A stretch of DNA of 64,000 nt from Polaribacter sp. WD7. GTDB lineage: Bacteria > Bacteroidota > Bacteroidia > Flavobacteriales > Flavobacteriaceae. Position 1 is the stretch's first letter; each line of letters begins with the position of its first letter. The stretch is from NCBI RefSeq assembly GCF_003335085.1, contig NZ_QPEJ01000017.1, positions 310,001 through 374,000 on the forward strand. The letters are read 5' to 3'. Shown in pieces: positions 9,524 to 17,840 of the stretch. A model generated the notes under the pieces. That model was given only the letters and a program-made list of their open reading frames with translations. It made no database searches and was not told the origin of the DNA. Position numbers and translations under genes: made by a program.

Positions 9524-12037
9524 TTAAAACTCACGTTTTCCAAACTCGCTGTCTATAAATTTCGATTTATTTTTTGCGGCATTAAAGGTATAAGATAGGT
9601 TTAACGTAATCATATCTACTTCATATCTATAATTTGTTGTGGTAAAAAATTCATTTGGTCTTGCCGTGGTAATACGTTGCTCATTACTTCTGAGCAATCC
9701 CATATCTATATTTTGCCATTGCAAAGTTGCTGTGAGTCTATTGTCTATAAACTTTTTTACGAGGGTTAAATTAGGAGTATAAAAACGAGAGTCTTCTCCT
9801 AAAGCTGTAGCTCTGTTAGACAAATAATTAAATGTAAATTGCAAAGAAGCGTTTTTCCAAAATTTATAAGTTGAATTTATATTTATAGAATAATTTGTAG
9901 ACTGATTATCTATATCATAATTTCTTTCTATACCATCTCTATGTCTAAAATTTAAGACTCCTTCTACATCATAATTAAAAATGTTTACACCAATAAAATT
10001 GGTCCAATTTTTAGAGGGCTTAAGAGTTGTACCAATTTCTAATCCAATAGCATTGCTTTTGCCAACATTAGAATACACTCTGTTAATAATGCTGTCTATA
10101 ATGGCTCCATTGGGTTGATATGCTAAGGTATTAACTCTATTAATTACATTTGTGACATGCCTATAATAAGCCGTCGCATATAAAGAATTTCCGTTTTTCA
10201 GTTTTGTATTCAGTCCTAATTCAACCAAATCAATAAATTCTGGTCGCAATCTGTTATCACCTTGCTCAAAAACTTCAGAGTGTTCGCGTTCTGCAAAACT
10301 ATTCATTTTAAAGGTAGTTGTACGTTCTACTCTTTTGCTATAGGCTGTTTTAATATTCGTTTTTTCATTTAGTTTATATTGTAATGATGCAGAAGGAAAT
10401 AATTTTACAAAATCAAAATTAAAAACATTTTCTATTCCGTCAGTACGTAATGTTTCTCTATACACTCTATCCATAAACTCTAAACGAATTCCTGCATTAT
10501 AATTCCATTTATTTTTATTTCCTGTAAGTTGCGCATATGCAGAATGAATACTTCTTTTTAGGCGAATATCACTAGAAAATTCAGGTACCAAAATACCGTC
10601 TCTTTCGTATACAAATTTACCTCTATGATCTAAATCTCTATATTGATATCCTGTTTCTAAAGTTCCGATAGCAAAAGGTTTCCATTGATAATCTAAATTA
10701 AATCGAGCTCCGTATAAAGGATTGTCATTGGTATTAAACTCTCTTTGAAATACGATACTAGTATCTGGAAAACCTAAATTATCATTTTCAGTAGGTCCTC
10801 CTAAAAATGTATATTCATATAAAAAAGAGGCAGATAATTTAGAAGCATTGTTAAATGTATGAGAATAATCTATACTCCCTAAAGCAAAATCTCCTCTTCT
10901 TGTTCTTAAATTATGATTAAAATAAGTAAACTCATATAACACATTATTACTCTCAATAGGAGAAATAGCAGTATTGTTATACACAATGTCTGCTAACCTA
11001 TCTTTTGTGCGTTTTCCTGCAAAAAAACCTAACGAAAATGAGTTTTTATTGTTAGGAGTGTAATCTATATTAAAACGTCCATTATAGGCAATATCATCAA
11101 AACTACGCTCTCCATCAGAAGGTAAAAAAGTAGTTCTATTTGCTGGCGTATTTATAATAAAAACATCTCCTTCTCTTCTACCAGTTTTATCATTGCGCTG
11201 ATAACTTGCACCAAAAGAAAAATTCCAATTTCCTGCTCTTTTGTTTACTGTTGCGTCTAGTCCAAATCTTTGCGCTGGAACTTGTGTATCATAATCTTCT
11301 ATAGAAGGAAAACCACCTCTAAGATTAATTTGAGCAAAAGTACCGTCTATAGCTCCTTTTTTTGTGATTATATTTAAAATTCCTCCCTTGCCCTCAGGAT
11401 CGTATTTTGCAGAGGGTGCTGTTATTAATTCTACAGTTTCTAAGGCATTAGCTGGTATTTGAGATAAAATTGCACTCATATCTCCTTGCGTAGGTTTACC
11501 ATTAATTAAAACCGCAAAACCTGTGCTTCCCCTAACGCTAATTTCACCCAAGCCATCTATTGTGATTGATGGTAAATTACGCACAACATCTACTGCAGTA
11601 CCTCCAACTGCACTTTCATATTTTTTAGCGTCAAAGACTTGTCTGTCAATTTTATGAATAACTGTATTTTTTTCACTTTTAATAACTACTTCACTTAGTT
11701 TATTGTTGGCATTGATATTCAACTTAACTACCCCAATATTCTTTGATTCACCCCTCTTTTGAATATTGATGATTGATGTTTTTTCTAATTTATAGCCTAT
11801 AAATGAAATTTCTAAGAAATACTGACCTGGTTTTAAATTGTTAATGTAAAACATCCCTTTTACATCTGTGACAACTCCAGTTATCAAACTATTTTTATTA
11901 GCATCATACAAAGCAACTGTTGCATATTCAAGTACATTTTTTTGCTCTGCTTCTATAACCTGTCCAGAAATTTGTGCCGAAATATATTGATTGAAAAAAA
12001 TAAAAATGACAAGAACTACAACTTTGGCAAACTTCAT
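9524..12037 (-). CDS. TonB-dependent-receptor-like outer-membrane beta-barrel protein
   Basis: 837 residues. Signal peptide 1-21 (ends QYISA), then a carboxypeptidase-regulatory-like beta-sandwich domain to about 110 (ISGQVIEAEQKNVLEYATVALYD), a plug domain to about 240 (VVRNLPSITIDGLGEISVRG, VELITAPSAKYDPEGKGG) and a long beta-barrel ending in Phe. This is the outer membrane beta-barrel family (OMP_b-brl_3) common in Bacteroidota, related to SusC/TonB-dependent receptors but without a SusD partner next door. The plug motif with NGKPTQGDM is typical. Substrate cannot be told; some relatives respond to iron or peptides. It is monocistronic, downstream of the cold-shock gene and separated from it by a terminator. 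Start chosen at the ATG preceding the signal peptide. Confidence 0.87.
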   Translation of the reverse strand: MKFAKVVVLVIFIFFNQYISAQISGQVIEAEQKNVLEYATVALYDANKNSLITGVVTDVKGMFYINNLKPGQYFLEISFIGYKLEKTSIINIQKRGESKNIGVVKLNINANNKLSEVVIKSEKNTVIHKIDRQVFDAKKYESAVGGTAVDVVRNLPSITIDGLGEISVRGSTGFAVLINGKPTQGDMSAILSQIPANALETVELITAPSAKYDPEGKGGILNIITKKGAIDGTFAQINLRGGFPSIEDYDTQVPAQRFGLDATVNKRAGNWNFSFGASYQRNDKTGRREGDVFIINTPANRTTFLPSDGERSFDDIAYNGRFNIDYTPNNKNSFSLGFFAGKRTKDRLADIVYNNTAISPIESNNVLYEFTYFNHNLRTRRGDFALGSIDYSHTFNNASKLSASFLYEYTFLGGPTENDNLGFPDTSIVFQREFNTNDNPLYGARFNLDYQWKPFAIGTLETGYQYRDLDHRGKFVYERDGILVPEFSSDIRLKRSIHSAYAQLTGNKNKWNYNAGIRLEFMDRVYRETLRTDGIENVFNFDFVKLFPSASLQYKLNEKTNIKTAYSKRVERTTTFKMNSFAEREHSEVFEQGDNRLRPEFIDLVELGLNTKLKNGNSLYATAYYRHVTNVINRVNTLAYQPNGAIIDSIINRVYSNVGKSNAIGLEIGTTLKPSKNWTNFIGVNIFNYDVEGVLNFRHRDGIERNYDIDNQSTNYSININSTYKFWKNASLQFTFNYLSNRATALGEDSRFYTPNLTLVKKFIDNRLTATLQWQNIDMGLLRSNEQRITTARPNEFFTTTNYRYEVDMITLNLSYTFNAAKNKSKFIDSEFGKREF

Positions 12038-12070
12038 ATTTAATAGGCTAAATAGTTATTTTTAATAAAA

Positions 12071-12078
12071 CAAAAATA
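12071..12078 (-). promoter_or_regulatory. Possible -7 element of the receptor gene
   Basis: On the minus strand TATTTTTG matches TAnnTTTG, 33 bp upstream of the ATG at 12037. No -33 TTTG at the usual 19-bp spacing. Confidence 0.35.
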
Positions 12079-12135
12079 CTCTAATATTTCAATTTAATTG
12101 ATTAAAAACACCAAGTTTGTAATATGTTTTTAAAC

Positions 12136-12164
12136 AAAAAAAATCTTTCTAAATAGAAAGATTT
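12136..12164 (-). terminator. Rho-independent terminator of the cold-shock gene
   Basis: Perfect 10-bp inverted repeat (arms 12141-12150 and 12155-12164, 4-nt loop) followed on the minus strand by a run of eight T. It lies 24 bp after the cold-shock stop codon and isolates that gene from the receptor gene downstream. Confidence 0.85.
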
Positions 12165-12187
12165 TGTACTTAATTGAATATAAATAC

Positions 12188-12640
12188 TTATATTTTTTTA
12201 ACTTTTACAGCATTCATTCCACGCATTCCTTTTTCTAACTCAAAAGAAACCTTATCATTTTCTGCTATTTGATCAATCAAACCACTAACATGTGTAAAGT
12301 ATTTTTCTCCATTATCAGCATCTATAATAAAACCAAAACCTTTAGAAGTATCAAAAAAGTTTACTTTTCCTTTTCTTACAGGATCTTCTTCTGGTAAATC
12401 TTCTTTTTTGGTTGTAGAAATTTGTATGTCATCCAATTCATATTCTACTTTTAGTTCTGGATCTGGTGGTGTATCCGTTAGGTTACCGTTATGATCTACA
12501 TAAGCAAACTGAATTCCTGCTGTACCGTTTTCTTCTTTGGCAGCTTTTCTAGCTTCCATTTTTTTTCGTTTATCTTCTCGTTTTTTTAAACGCTTTTTTT
12601 CTTTTTCACTTTTGCTAAATGTCTGTTGCGATTTTGCCAT
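12188..12640 (-). CDS. Cold-shock-domain RNA-binding protein with basic N-terminal extension
   Basis: 150 residues. The C-terminal 62 residues are a cold-shock domain: GKVNFFDTSKGFGFI (RNP1-like KGFGFI) and YFTHVSG (RNP2-like), closing with GMRGMNAVKVKKI. The first 45 residues are extremely basic (KSEKEKKRLKKREDKRKK), then a linker with acidic stretches. Family role is binding single-stranded RNA or DNA and melting RNA structure; the basic arm may add RNA affinity or ribosome contact. This two-part design is a recurrent flavobacterial type, twice as long as CspA. A consensus promoter about 120 bp upstream implies a long leader, which fits post-transcriptional cold control. Transcription ends at the terminator at 12136-12164. 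Confidence 0.88.
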   Translation of the reverse strand: MAKSQQTFSKSEKEKKRLKKREDKRKKMEARKAAKEENGTAGIQFAYVDHNGNLTDTPPDPELKVEYELDDIQISTTKKEDLPEEDPVRKGKVNFFDTSKGFGFIIDADNGEKYFTHVSGLIDQIAENDKVSFELEKGMRGMNAVKVKKI

Positions 12641-12763
12641 TAATATATAACTGTGTTTAATTTTAAAGATTTAAAAGCAATTCTTAAAGACTTCGTTCGC
12701 ACAAAAATGTATTTTTGAATAAAATACAAGATAGATATTGCTTATAAATAAGATTGTTGATAA

Positions 12764-12794
12764 CAAAGGTATTACAAATAAAAAGGTTTTCAAA
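12764..12794 (-). promoter_or_regulatory. Promoter of the cold-shock gene (TTTG-N19-TACCTTTG)
   Basis: Minus strand -33 TTTG (12794-12791) and -7 TACCTTTG (12771-12764) are separated by exactly 19 bp, an ideal Bacteroidota housekeeping promoter. The start point would be near 12757, giving a leader of about 115 nt before the ATG at 12640. Confidence 0.7.
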
Positions 12795-12796
12795 AT

Positions 12797-12822
12797 ACAA
12801 TTGATTAGAATTGCTCAATTGT
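12797..12822. promoter_or_regulatory. Inverted repeat between cold-shock and lipoprotein genes
   Basis: Perfect 8-bp arms ACAATTGA (12797-12804) and TCAATTGT (12815-12822) with a 10-bp spacer, centre-to-centre 18 bp. It sits just upstream of the cold-shock -33 box and 85 bp before the gene at 12907. Candidate operator; no regulator can be assigned. Confidence 0.35.
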
Positions 12823-12906
12823 TAAGATAATGTTAAACAAAGCGTTTTCTAAAACCCGATCAATGATGACTCCGTAAATATTCCTGAAAACTTAAAACAA
12901 CATATT

Positions 12907-13953
12907 ATGAAAACATGTTTAAATTTGAAAACAGTCAAAAAAGTATCAATTGCATGTATTGCAGCACTATCTTTTGCCTCTTGTTCTAATAACGACAATG
13001 AAGTGGAATTAGATTTGGCAACAAAAATTTTATTTACCTCAAATAATGAGGATGGAAATGTAAATACCTTTAATGTAGGAGATATCAACAGTGTTACAAG
13101 AGCTACCTTAAATACCTCTGTAACTGCAGCTGATGGTATTTATTACGATAGCGATGATGATCTAGTTGTACAAGCCTCTAGAAGTACTTTTGGTTTAGAA
13201 GGTTACACAGGAATATCTTTAGATGCACCACTAGTATCTGTAAATGTAACTGCAAGCGTTGTAGGTACAACAGATATGTCTAGTCCTAGAGAAGTTGCAG
13301 TTAGTAATGACTTTTATGTAGTTGCAGATAATGCAGACGTAGACGGAAATGCAGATACGCCTGATGGTAGATTATTTGTTTATGTTAAAGAAGGCAATCG
13401 TTTTAACTTAAGAAATACCATAACTACAAATATTAAATTATGGGGAATTATTTTTGTTGGAAACGATTTGTATGCCGTAGCTGATGCTACAAATAAATTG
13501 GCGGTTTATAATAATTTTTTAAGCAATACATCTACTACTACTTTAGAGGCTTCTAAAACTATTGTAGCAGAAGGAATTGTAAGAACTCATGGATTAACAT
13601 ATGACGCTATGACAGACACCATGATTTTAACTGATATTGGTGCCGCAAGCAACGGGCAAGATGACGGTGGATTTCATGTAATAAGCAATTTTTCTAGTAA
13701 ATTTAGAAACACTGCCAATGGTGCTACTTTAGCTGTGAGTGAACAAACAAGAGTTTCTGGTTCTAACACAATGATGGGAAACCCAGTAGACGTTGCATTT
13801 GATGGTGAAACAGGAACTGTATTTATTGCAGAAGCTGGTAATAATGGTGGTAGAATTTTAGCATTTAACAATATTAATTCTGGAGGAAATTTGACTCCAG
13901 TATATAACGCATCTTTAGCAAAAGCCTCTGCTGTATATCTTCACAAAGAATAG
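12907..13953 (+). CDS. Lipoprotein of unknown function, probable beta-propeller
   Basis: 348 residues. Lipobox-like LSFASC with Cys26, followed by SNNDNE, so a lipoprotein; an Asp/Asn/Glu-rich start after Cys is common in surface-exposed Bacteroidota lipoproteins but no clear export signal is seen. The rest is rich in short beta strands with repeated patterns resembling propeller blades (DGIYYDSDDDLVVQAS, PREVAVSNDFYVVAD, LWGIIFVGNDLYAVAD, THGLTYDAMTDTMILTD, PVDVAFDGETGTVFIAEAG), about 50 residues apart. I do not recognise the family. It could be a ligand-binding or scaffolding propeller; no catalytic motif is visible. Monocistronic with a strong terminator right after. Confidence 0.75.
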   Translation: MKTCLNLKTVKKVSIACIAALSFASCSNNDNEVELDLATKILFTSNNEDGNVNTFNVGDINSVTRATLNTSVTAADGIYYDSDDDLVVQASRSTFGLEGYTGISLDAPLVSVNVTASVVGTTDMSSPREVAVSNDFYVVADNADVDGNADTPDGRLFVYVKEGNRFNLRNTITTNIKLWGIIFVGNDLYAVADATNKLAVYNNFLSNTSTTTLEASKTIVAEGIVRTHGLTYDAMTDTMILTDIGAASNGQDDGGFHVISNFSSKFRNTANGATLAVSEQTRVSGSNTMMGNPVDVAFDGETGTVFIAEAGNNGGRILAFNNINSGGNLTPVYNASLAKASAVYLHKE

Positions 13954-13980
13954 TGTAGTGATTTGATTGATTTGATTCTA

Positions 13981-14014
13981 AAATACCTGTAGATTTTCTA
14001 CAGGTATTTTTTTT
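13981..14014 (+). terminator. Rho-independent terminator of the propeller lipoprotein gene
   Basis: Perfect 13-bp arms (13981-13993 and 13997-14009) with a 3-nt loop and a run of T to 14014, 28 bp after the stop codon. Confidence 0.92.
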
Positions 14015-14043
14015 GAATGAATGTTAAAAAAAACCAAAACTTT

Positions 14044-14074
14044 AGTAACACTATTATTTAACGATAGTATTACT
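14044..14074. promoter_or_regulatory. Probable TetR operator
   Basis: A 31-bp near-perfect palindrome (13 of 15 pairs match; outer halves AGTAACACTA and TAGTATTACT). It lies 3 bp upstream of the -7 box of the TetR gene, covering the -33 region, exactly where a repressor would block polymerase. The size is typical of TetR-family operators. Confidence 0.65.
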
Positions 14075-14076
14075 AT

Positions 14077-14084
14077 TATATTTG
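14077..14084 (+). promoter_or_regulatory. -7 promoter element of the tetR-ABC export operon
   Basis: TATATTTG matches TAnnTTTG, 17 bp upstream of the ATG at 14102, giving a leader of only about 10 nt. No clear -33 TTTG, because that region is occupied by the palindrome at 14044-14074. Confidence 0.6.
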
Positions 14085-14101
14085 TTACCAAATAAAAACT
14101 A

Positions 14102-14773
14102 ATGAAAGACTTATTAGCGGTATTAAAAATAGCTGTACCTGACAAAATTTTTATTAAAGATCCTGAAACCTCAGATTTGGGAAAACGCATTATAGAGAAT
14201 AGTATAATTTTGATTAATGAAATAGGTTTTGAGGGTTTTACTTTTAAAAAACTAGGAAAAAAAATTGGTTCTAACGAAAGCTCCATATACCGATACTTTG
14301 AAAGTAAACACAAATTATTACAATACTTATCTTCATGGTATTGGGCTTGGTTAGAATATCAATTGGTTATAGAAACATTTAGTATTTCTAATTCACAAGA
14401 AAAATTAGAAAAAGCAATAACTGTAGTTACCAGGATAGTTAAAGAAGATTCTAACTACTCTCATATTAATGAAACTATTTTATATAAAATTATTGTTAAT
14501 GAGAGTTCTAAATCTTTTTTGACTAAAGAAGTAGACTTAGAAAACAAAGAGGGTTATTTTGAAGTCTACAAGCGTCTTATTACACGTGTAAGTGAAATGA
14601 TTGAAGCTGTAAATAATAATTACCCTTTTCCTTTAAGTTTGGCCAGTACTATTTTAGAAGGTGGTCTTCATCAGCATTATTTAAAAGATCATTTTCCTTC
14701 TATTACCAATTGTAAATCCGAAAAAACACCAACAGAATTTTTTATTCAATTAACAAACAATTCACTCAAATAA
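14102..14773 (+). CDS. TetR/AcrR family transcriptional regulator
   Basis: 223 residues. The N-terminal helix-turn-helix lies at about 28-75: KRIIENSIILINEIGFEGF, then FKKLGKKIGSNESSIYRYFESKHKLL, the classic TetR recognition helix ending in YRYF. The C-terminal helical part is a ligand-binding/dimerisation domain with no recognisable pocket. It is the first gene of the export operon, 3 bp before the ABC gene, and has a palindrome overlapping its promoter, so autorepression and induction by an exported compound or by membrane state are likely. The first 28 residues before the HTH are longer than usual. Confidence 0.87.
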   Translation: MKDLLAVLKIAVPDKIFIKDPETSDLGKRIIENSIILINEIGFEGFTFKKLGKKIGSNESSIYRYFESKHKLLQYLSSWYWAWLEYQLVIETFSISNSQEKLEKAITVVTRIVKEDSNYSHINETILYKIIVNESSKSFLTKEVDLENKEGYFEVYKRLITRVSEMIEAVNNNYPFPLSLASTILEGGLHQHYLKDHFPSITNCKSEKTPTEFFIQLTNNSLK

Positions 14774-14776
14774 GAT

Positions 14777-16441
14777 ATGGAAAATAAAACATTAACACCT
14801 TGGCAACGTTTTGTTGGTTTGGTTAAATTGGAAAAAAAAGACATTCTTCAAATCGTATATTATGCTGTATTTGGAGGGTTTGTTGCGTTAACGCTTCCTT
14901 TAGGTATTCAAGCCATCATCAACCTTATTCAAGGTGCACAAGTATCTACATCGTGGATTATTTTGGTGGTTGTAGTAACTCTTGGAGTTACTTTTTCTGG
15001 AGCTTTACAGTTAATGCAATTAAGAATTATAGAAACCGTTCAGCAACGTATATTTATGCGTTCTGCTTTTGAATTGAGTTATCGTTTTCCAAAAATGAAA
15101 ATGGATGAACTGCGCAATTACTATCCACCAGAATTGGCAAATCGTTTTTTTGATACCTTAACCATTCAAAAAGGATTATCAAAAATTTTAATTGACGTAC
15201 CTACAGCATTATTACAAATTATTTTTGCTTTAATTCTGTTGTCTTTTTATCATCCATTTTTTATAATATTTGGTATTCTATTATTACTATTAATTTTTAT
15301 TGTATTCAAGTTTACAGCCAAAAGAGGTCTAGAAACAAGTTTGATAGAATCTAAATATAAATACAAAGTAGCACATTGGATACAAGAGGTAGCAAGAACT
15401 GTAGTAAGTTTTAAACTTTCTGGAAACACAAATTTGGCTTTAAGTAAAAATGATTCTTTGGTAAGCGATTATCTAGAAGCTAGAGAAAGTCACTTTAAAA
15501 TTTTAATACTTCAATTTACACAAATGATTGGTTTTAAAGTTGTTGTAACTGCAAGTTTATTACTTATTGGTGGAGCTTTAGTTTTAAATCAAGAGATGAA
15601 TATTGGTCAGTTTGTTGCCGCAGAAATTATCATTCTTTTGGTTATTGCCTCTGTAGAAAAATTGTTGGTAAGTTTAGAATCTTTTTATGATGTATTAACA
15701 TCTATTGAAAAAATTGGCCAAGTTGTAGATAAAGCTTTAGAATCTCAAAACGGAGAAAAACCTATGTTTAAAGATGGATTAACACTTGAACTAGACAATG
15801 TTTCATATACGGTTAAAGATAGAAATGAAGCTATTCTTAAAAACATATCACTTACTTTAAAGCCTAAGAATAGAATTTTAGTCATAGGAGAAAGTGGTGC
15901 TGGAAAATCTACCTTATTAAGATTAATATCTGGTGTTATACAGCCTACAGCTGGAAATGCTTATGTAAATAATCTTTCTTTAAACAGCTTACATTTAAAT
16001 CATTATAGATCTCAACTAGGTTTGTCTTTATCTGATGAAACTCCTTTTGAAGGTTCTATTAGAGACAATTTAGTTTTCGGAAATAAAGAAGTTCATGATG
16101 ATACCATTTACAAAGCTTTAGAAAATGTTGGTCTTGGACAATTTGTCAAAGAACAACCTGATGGATTAAATACCATTTTATATCCAGAAGGTAAACAAAT
16201 GTCTTATACCGTGGGTAAAAAGATCATTTTAGCTAGAGCCATAATTAAACAACCTAAAGTGATGATTTTAGAAGATCCTTTAGATCAATTTAATATGGAA
16301 GAAACCGTTAATATCATCCGTTATTTAACAGATGAAAAAAGACCGTGGTCTTTAATTGTTGTGAGTAGTAAAAAAAGTTGGCAAACTCAATGCAGCCAAA
16401 CAATAGTTTTAGATAAAGGAGAAATAAAATCTGTAAAATAA
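14777..16441 (+). CDS. ABC exporter (membrane + nucleotide-binding domain) with degenerate ATPase motifs
   Basis: 554 residues: six-helix transmembrane domain (about 20-310) fused to a nucleotide-binding domain, the type I secretion/peptide-exporter layout. Walker A is intact (GESGAGKST, 371-379). The other motifs are eroded: the Q-loop Gln is Ser (LGLSLSDETPF), the ABC signature LSGGQ is MSYTVGK (475-481), Walker B plus catalytic Glu reads VMILED (Glu499-Asp500, the reverse of the usual DE) and the switch His is replaced by Ser530/Ser531 (VVSSKK). The transporter may bind ATP but hydrolyse it slowly, or use different residues. No N-terminal peptidase C39 domain. It sits between TetR and HlyD/TolC-like partners, so it should form a tripartite exporter. 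Confidence 0.85.
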   Translation: MENKTLTPWQRFVGLVKLEKKDILQIVYYAVFGGFVALTLPLGIQAIINLIQGAQVSTSWIILVVVVTLGVTFSGALQLMQLRIIETVQQRIFMRSAFELSYRFPKMKMDELRNYYPPELANRFFDTLTIQKGLSKILIDVPTALLQIIFALILLSFYHPFFIIFGILLLLLIFIVFKFTAKRGLETSLIESKYKYKVAHWIQEVARTVVSFKLSGNTNLALSKNDSLVSDYLEARESHFKILILQFTQMIGFKVVVTASLLLIGGALVLNQEMNIGQFVAAEIIILLVIASVEKLLVSLESFYDVLTSIEKIGQVVDKALESQNGEKPMFKDGLTLELDNVSYTVKDRNEAILKNISLTLKPKNRILVIGESGAGKSTLLRLISGVIQPTAGNAYVNNLSLNSLHLNHYRSQLGLSLSDETPFEGSIRDNLVFGNKEVHDDTIYKALENVGLGQFVKEQPDGLNTILYPEGKQMSYTVGKKIILARAIIKQPKVMILEDPLDQFNMEETVNIIRYLTDEKRPWSLIVVSSKKSWQTQCSQTIVLDKGEIKSVK

Positions 16442-16447
16442 TTAGCT

Positions 16448-17812
16448 ATGTTAAATATATCTAGTAAACCAACAAGTGAAAATGTAGATTTAGCCAGTTA
16501 TAAAGCGGGTAAAAGAATTTTCAATAAAGATTATTACAAAGCTTTAAATAAGTTTTTGTTAGTATTTGCAGGGTTAGGATTAATTATTTTGTTTTTACCT
16601 TGGACTCAGAATGTTTCTGGTAAAGGACTTGTAACTACTTTATACCCAAACCAAAGACCTCAAACTATTCAATCTCAAATACCAGGTAGAATAGAACAAT
16701 GGTTTGTGCAAGAAGGAGATTATGTAAGAAAAGGTGATACCATTCTTAGAATTTCTGAGGTAAAAAGTGAATATTTTGATGATCGTTTAATAGAAAGAAC
16801 TAGCCAACAAATAGACGCAAAAGCCTCATCTGTTAAATCTTATGAAGATAAAGTAAGTGCTTTACAAAGACAAATTGCTGCTCTAAAAAAAGAACAAAAT
16901 TTAAAAACTGAGCAAGCAAAAAATAAGTTGTTACAATCTAAATTAAAAGTTTTGAGTGATAGTATAGATTTAGAAGCAGCAAAAACCAATATAGATATTG
17001 CAGAAAGACAATTTAACAGGACTCAAACACTTCAAAAAGAAGGAATTAAAGCTGTTATAGATGTTGAAGAGAAAAAAGTAAAATTACAAGAAAAGAAAGC
17101 CAAATACATCTCTCAACAAAATAAGTTATTGGCAAGTAGAAATAGCGTTTTAAATGCACAGATAGATTTAAATAGGATTGAAGTTACCTATGCAGACAAA
17201 ATTTCTAAAGCACAGAGTGATATGTTTACTGCACAATCTAGTCAGTTTGATGCAGAAGTACAGGTTTCTAAATTAGAAAACAGTAATAGTAATTACAGGG
17301 TTAGAAGTAGCTTATTGTACATTACAGCTCCTCAAAACGGAATCATTAATAAAGCCATAAAAGGTGGCATTGGTGGTACTTTTAAAGAAGGTGAAGATAT
17401 TGTTGGTATTATGCCTGCTAATTATGATTTGGCTGTAGAAACCTTTGTAAGACCCATAGATTTACCTTTGATTCATATAGGTGAAAAAGTTAGGGTTGAG
17501 TTTGATGGTTGGCCAGCAATCGTATTTTCTGGGTGGCCAAATGCTTCTTATGGTACATATGGGGCAAAGGTAGTAGCTATAGAAAATTTTATAAGTGACA
17601 ACGGTAAATACAGAATTTTATTAGCTCCAGATGAAACCGATCATGAGTGGCCAAATGCCATTAGAATAGGCTCAGGTGCCAGAACTATTGCTCTTTTAGA
17701 AGATGTACCTATTTGGTATGAATTATGGAGACAATTAAATAGCTTTCCTCCTAAATACTATCAACCAGAAGGAGCAAAAAAGGGAGCCAAAGAAGACAAG
17801 AAGAAAAAATAA
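16448..17812 (+). CDS. HlyD-family membrane fusion (periplasmic adaptor) protein
   Basis: 454 residues. One transmembrane segment at about 35-51, then a biotinyl-lipoyl-like half motif (GRIEQWFVQEGDYVRKGDTILRI), a long coiled-coil hairpin from about 110 to 290 rich in Gln/Lys/Glu, and the second lipoyl half with beta-barrel (LYITAPQNGIINKAIKGG, VRVEFDGWPAIVFSGW). The C-terminus is basic (KKGAKEDKKKK). It bridges the inner-membrane ABC protein (6 bp upstream) and the outer-membrane channel (28 bp downstream). The family usually serves type I secretion or multidrug export. Confidence 0.9.
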   Translation: MLNISSKPTSENVDLASYKAGKRIFNKDYYKALNKFLLVFAGLGLIILFLPWTQNVSGKGLVTTLYPNQRPQTIQSQIPGRIEQWFVQEGDYVRKGDTILRISEVKSEYFDDRLIERTSQQIDAKASSVKSYEDKVSALQRQIAALKKEQNLKTEQAKNKLLQSKLKVLSDSIDLEAAKTNIDIAERQFNRTQTLQKEGIKAVIDVEEKKVKLQEKKAKYISQQNKLLASRNSVLNAQIDLNRIEVTYADKISKAQSDMFTAQSSQFDAEVQVSKLENSNSNYRVRSSLLYITAPQNGIINKAIKGGIGGTFKEGEDIVGIMPANYDLAVETFVRPIDLPLIHIGEKVRVEFDGWPAIVFSGWPNASYGTYGAKVVAIENFISDNGKYRILLAPDETDHEWPNAIRIGSGARTIALLEDVPIWYELWRQLNSFPPKYYQPEGAKKGAKEDKKKK

Positions 17813-17840
17813 TATCAATTCGAATTTTTGAAATTCTAAG

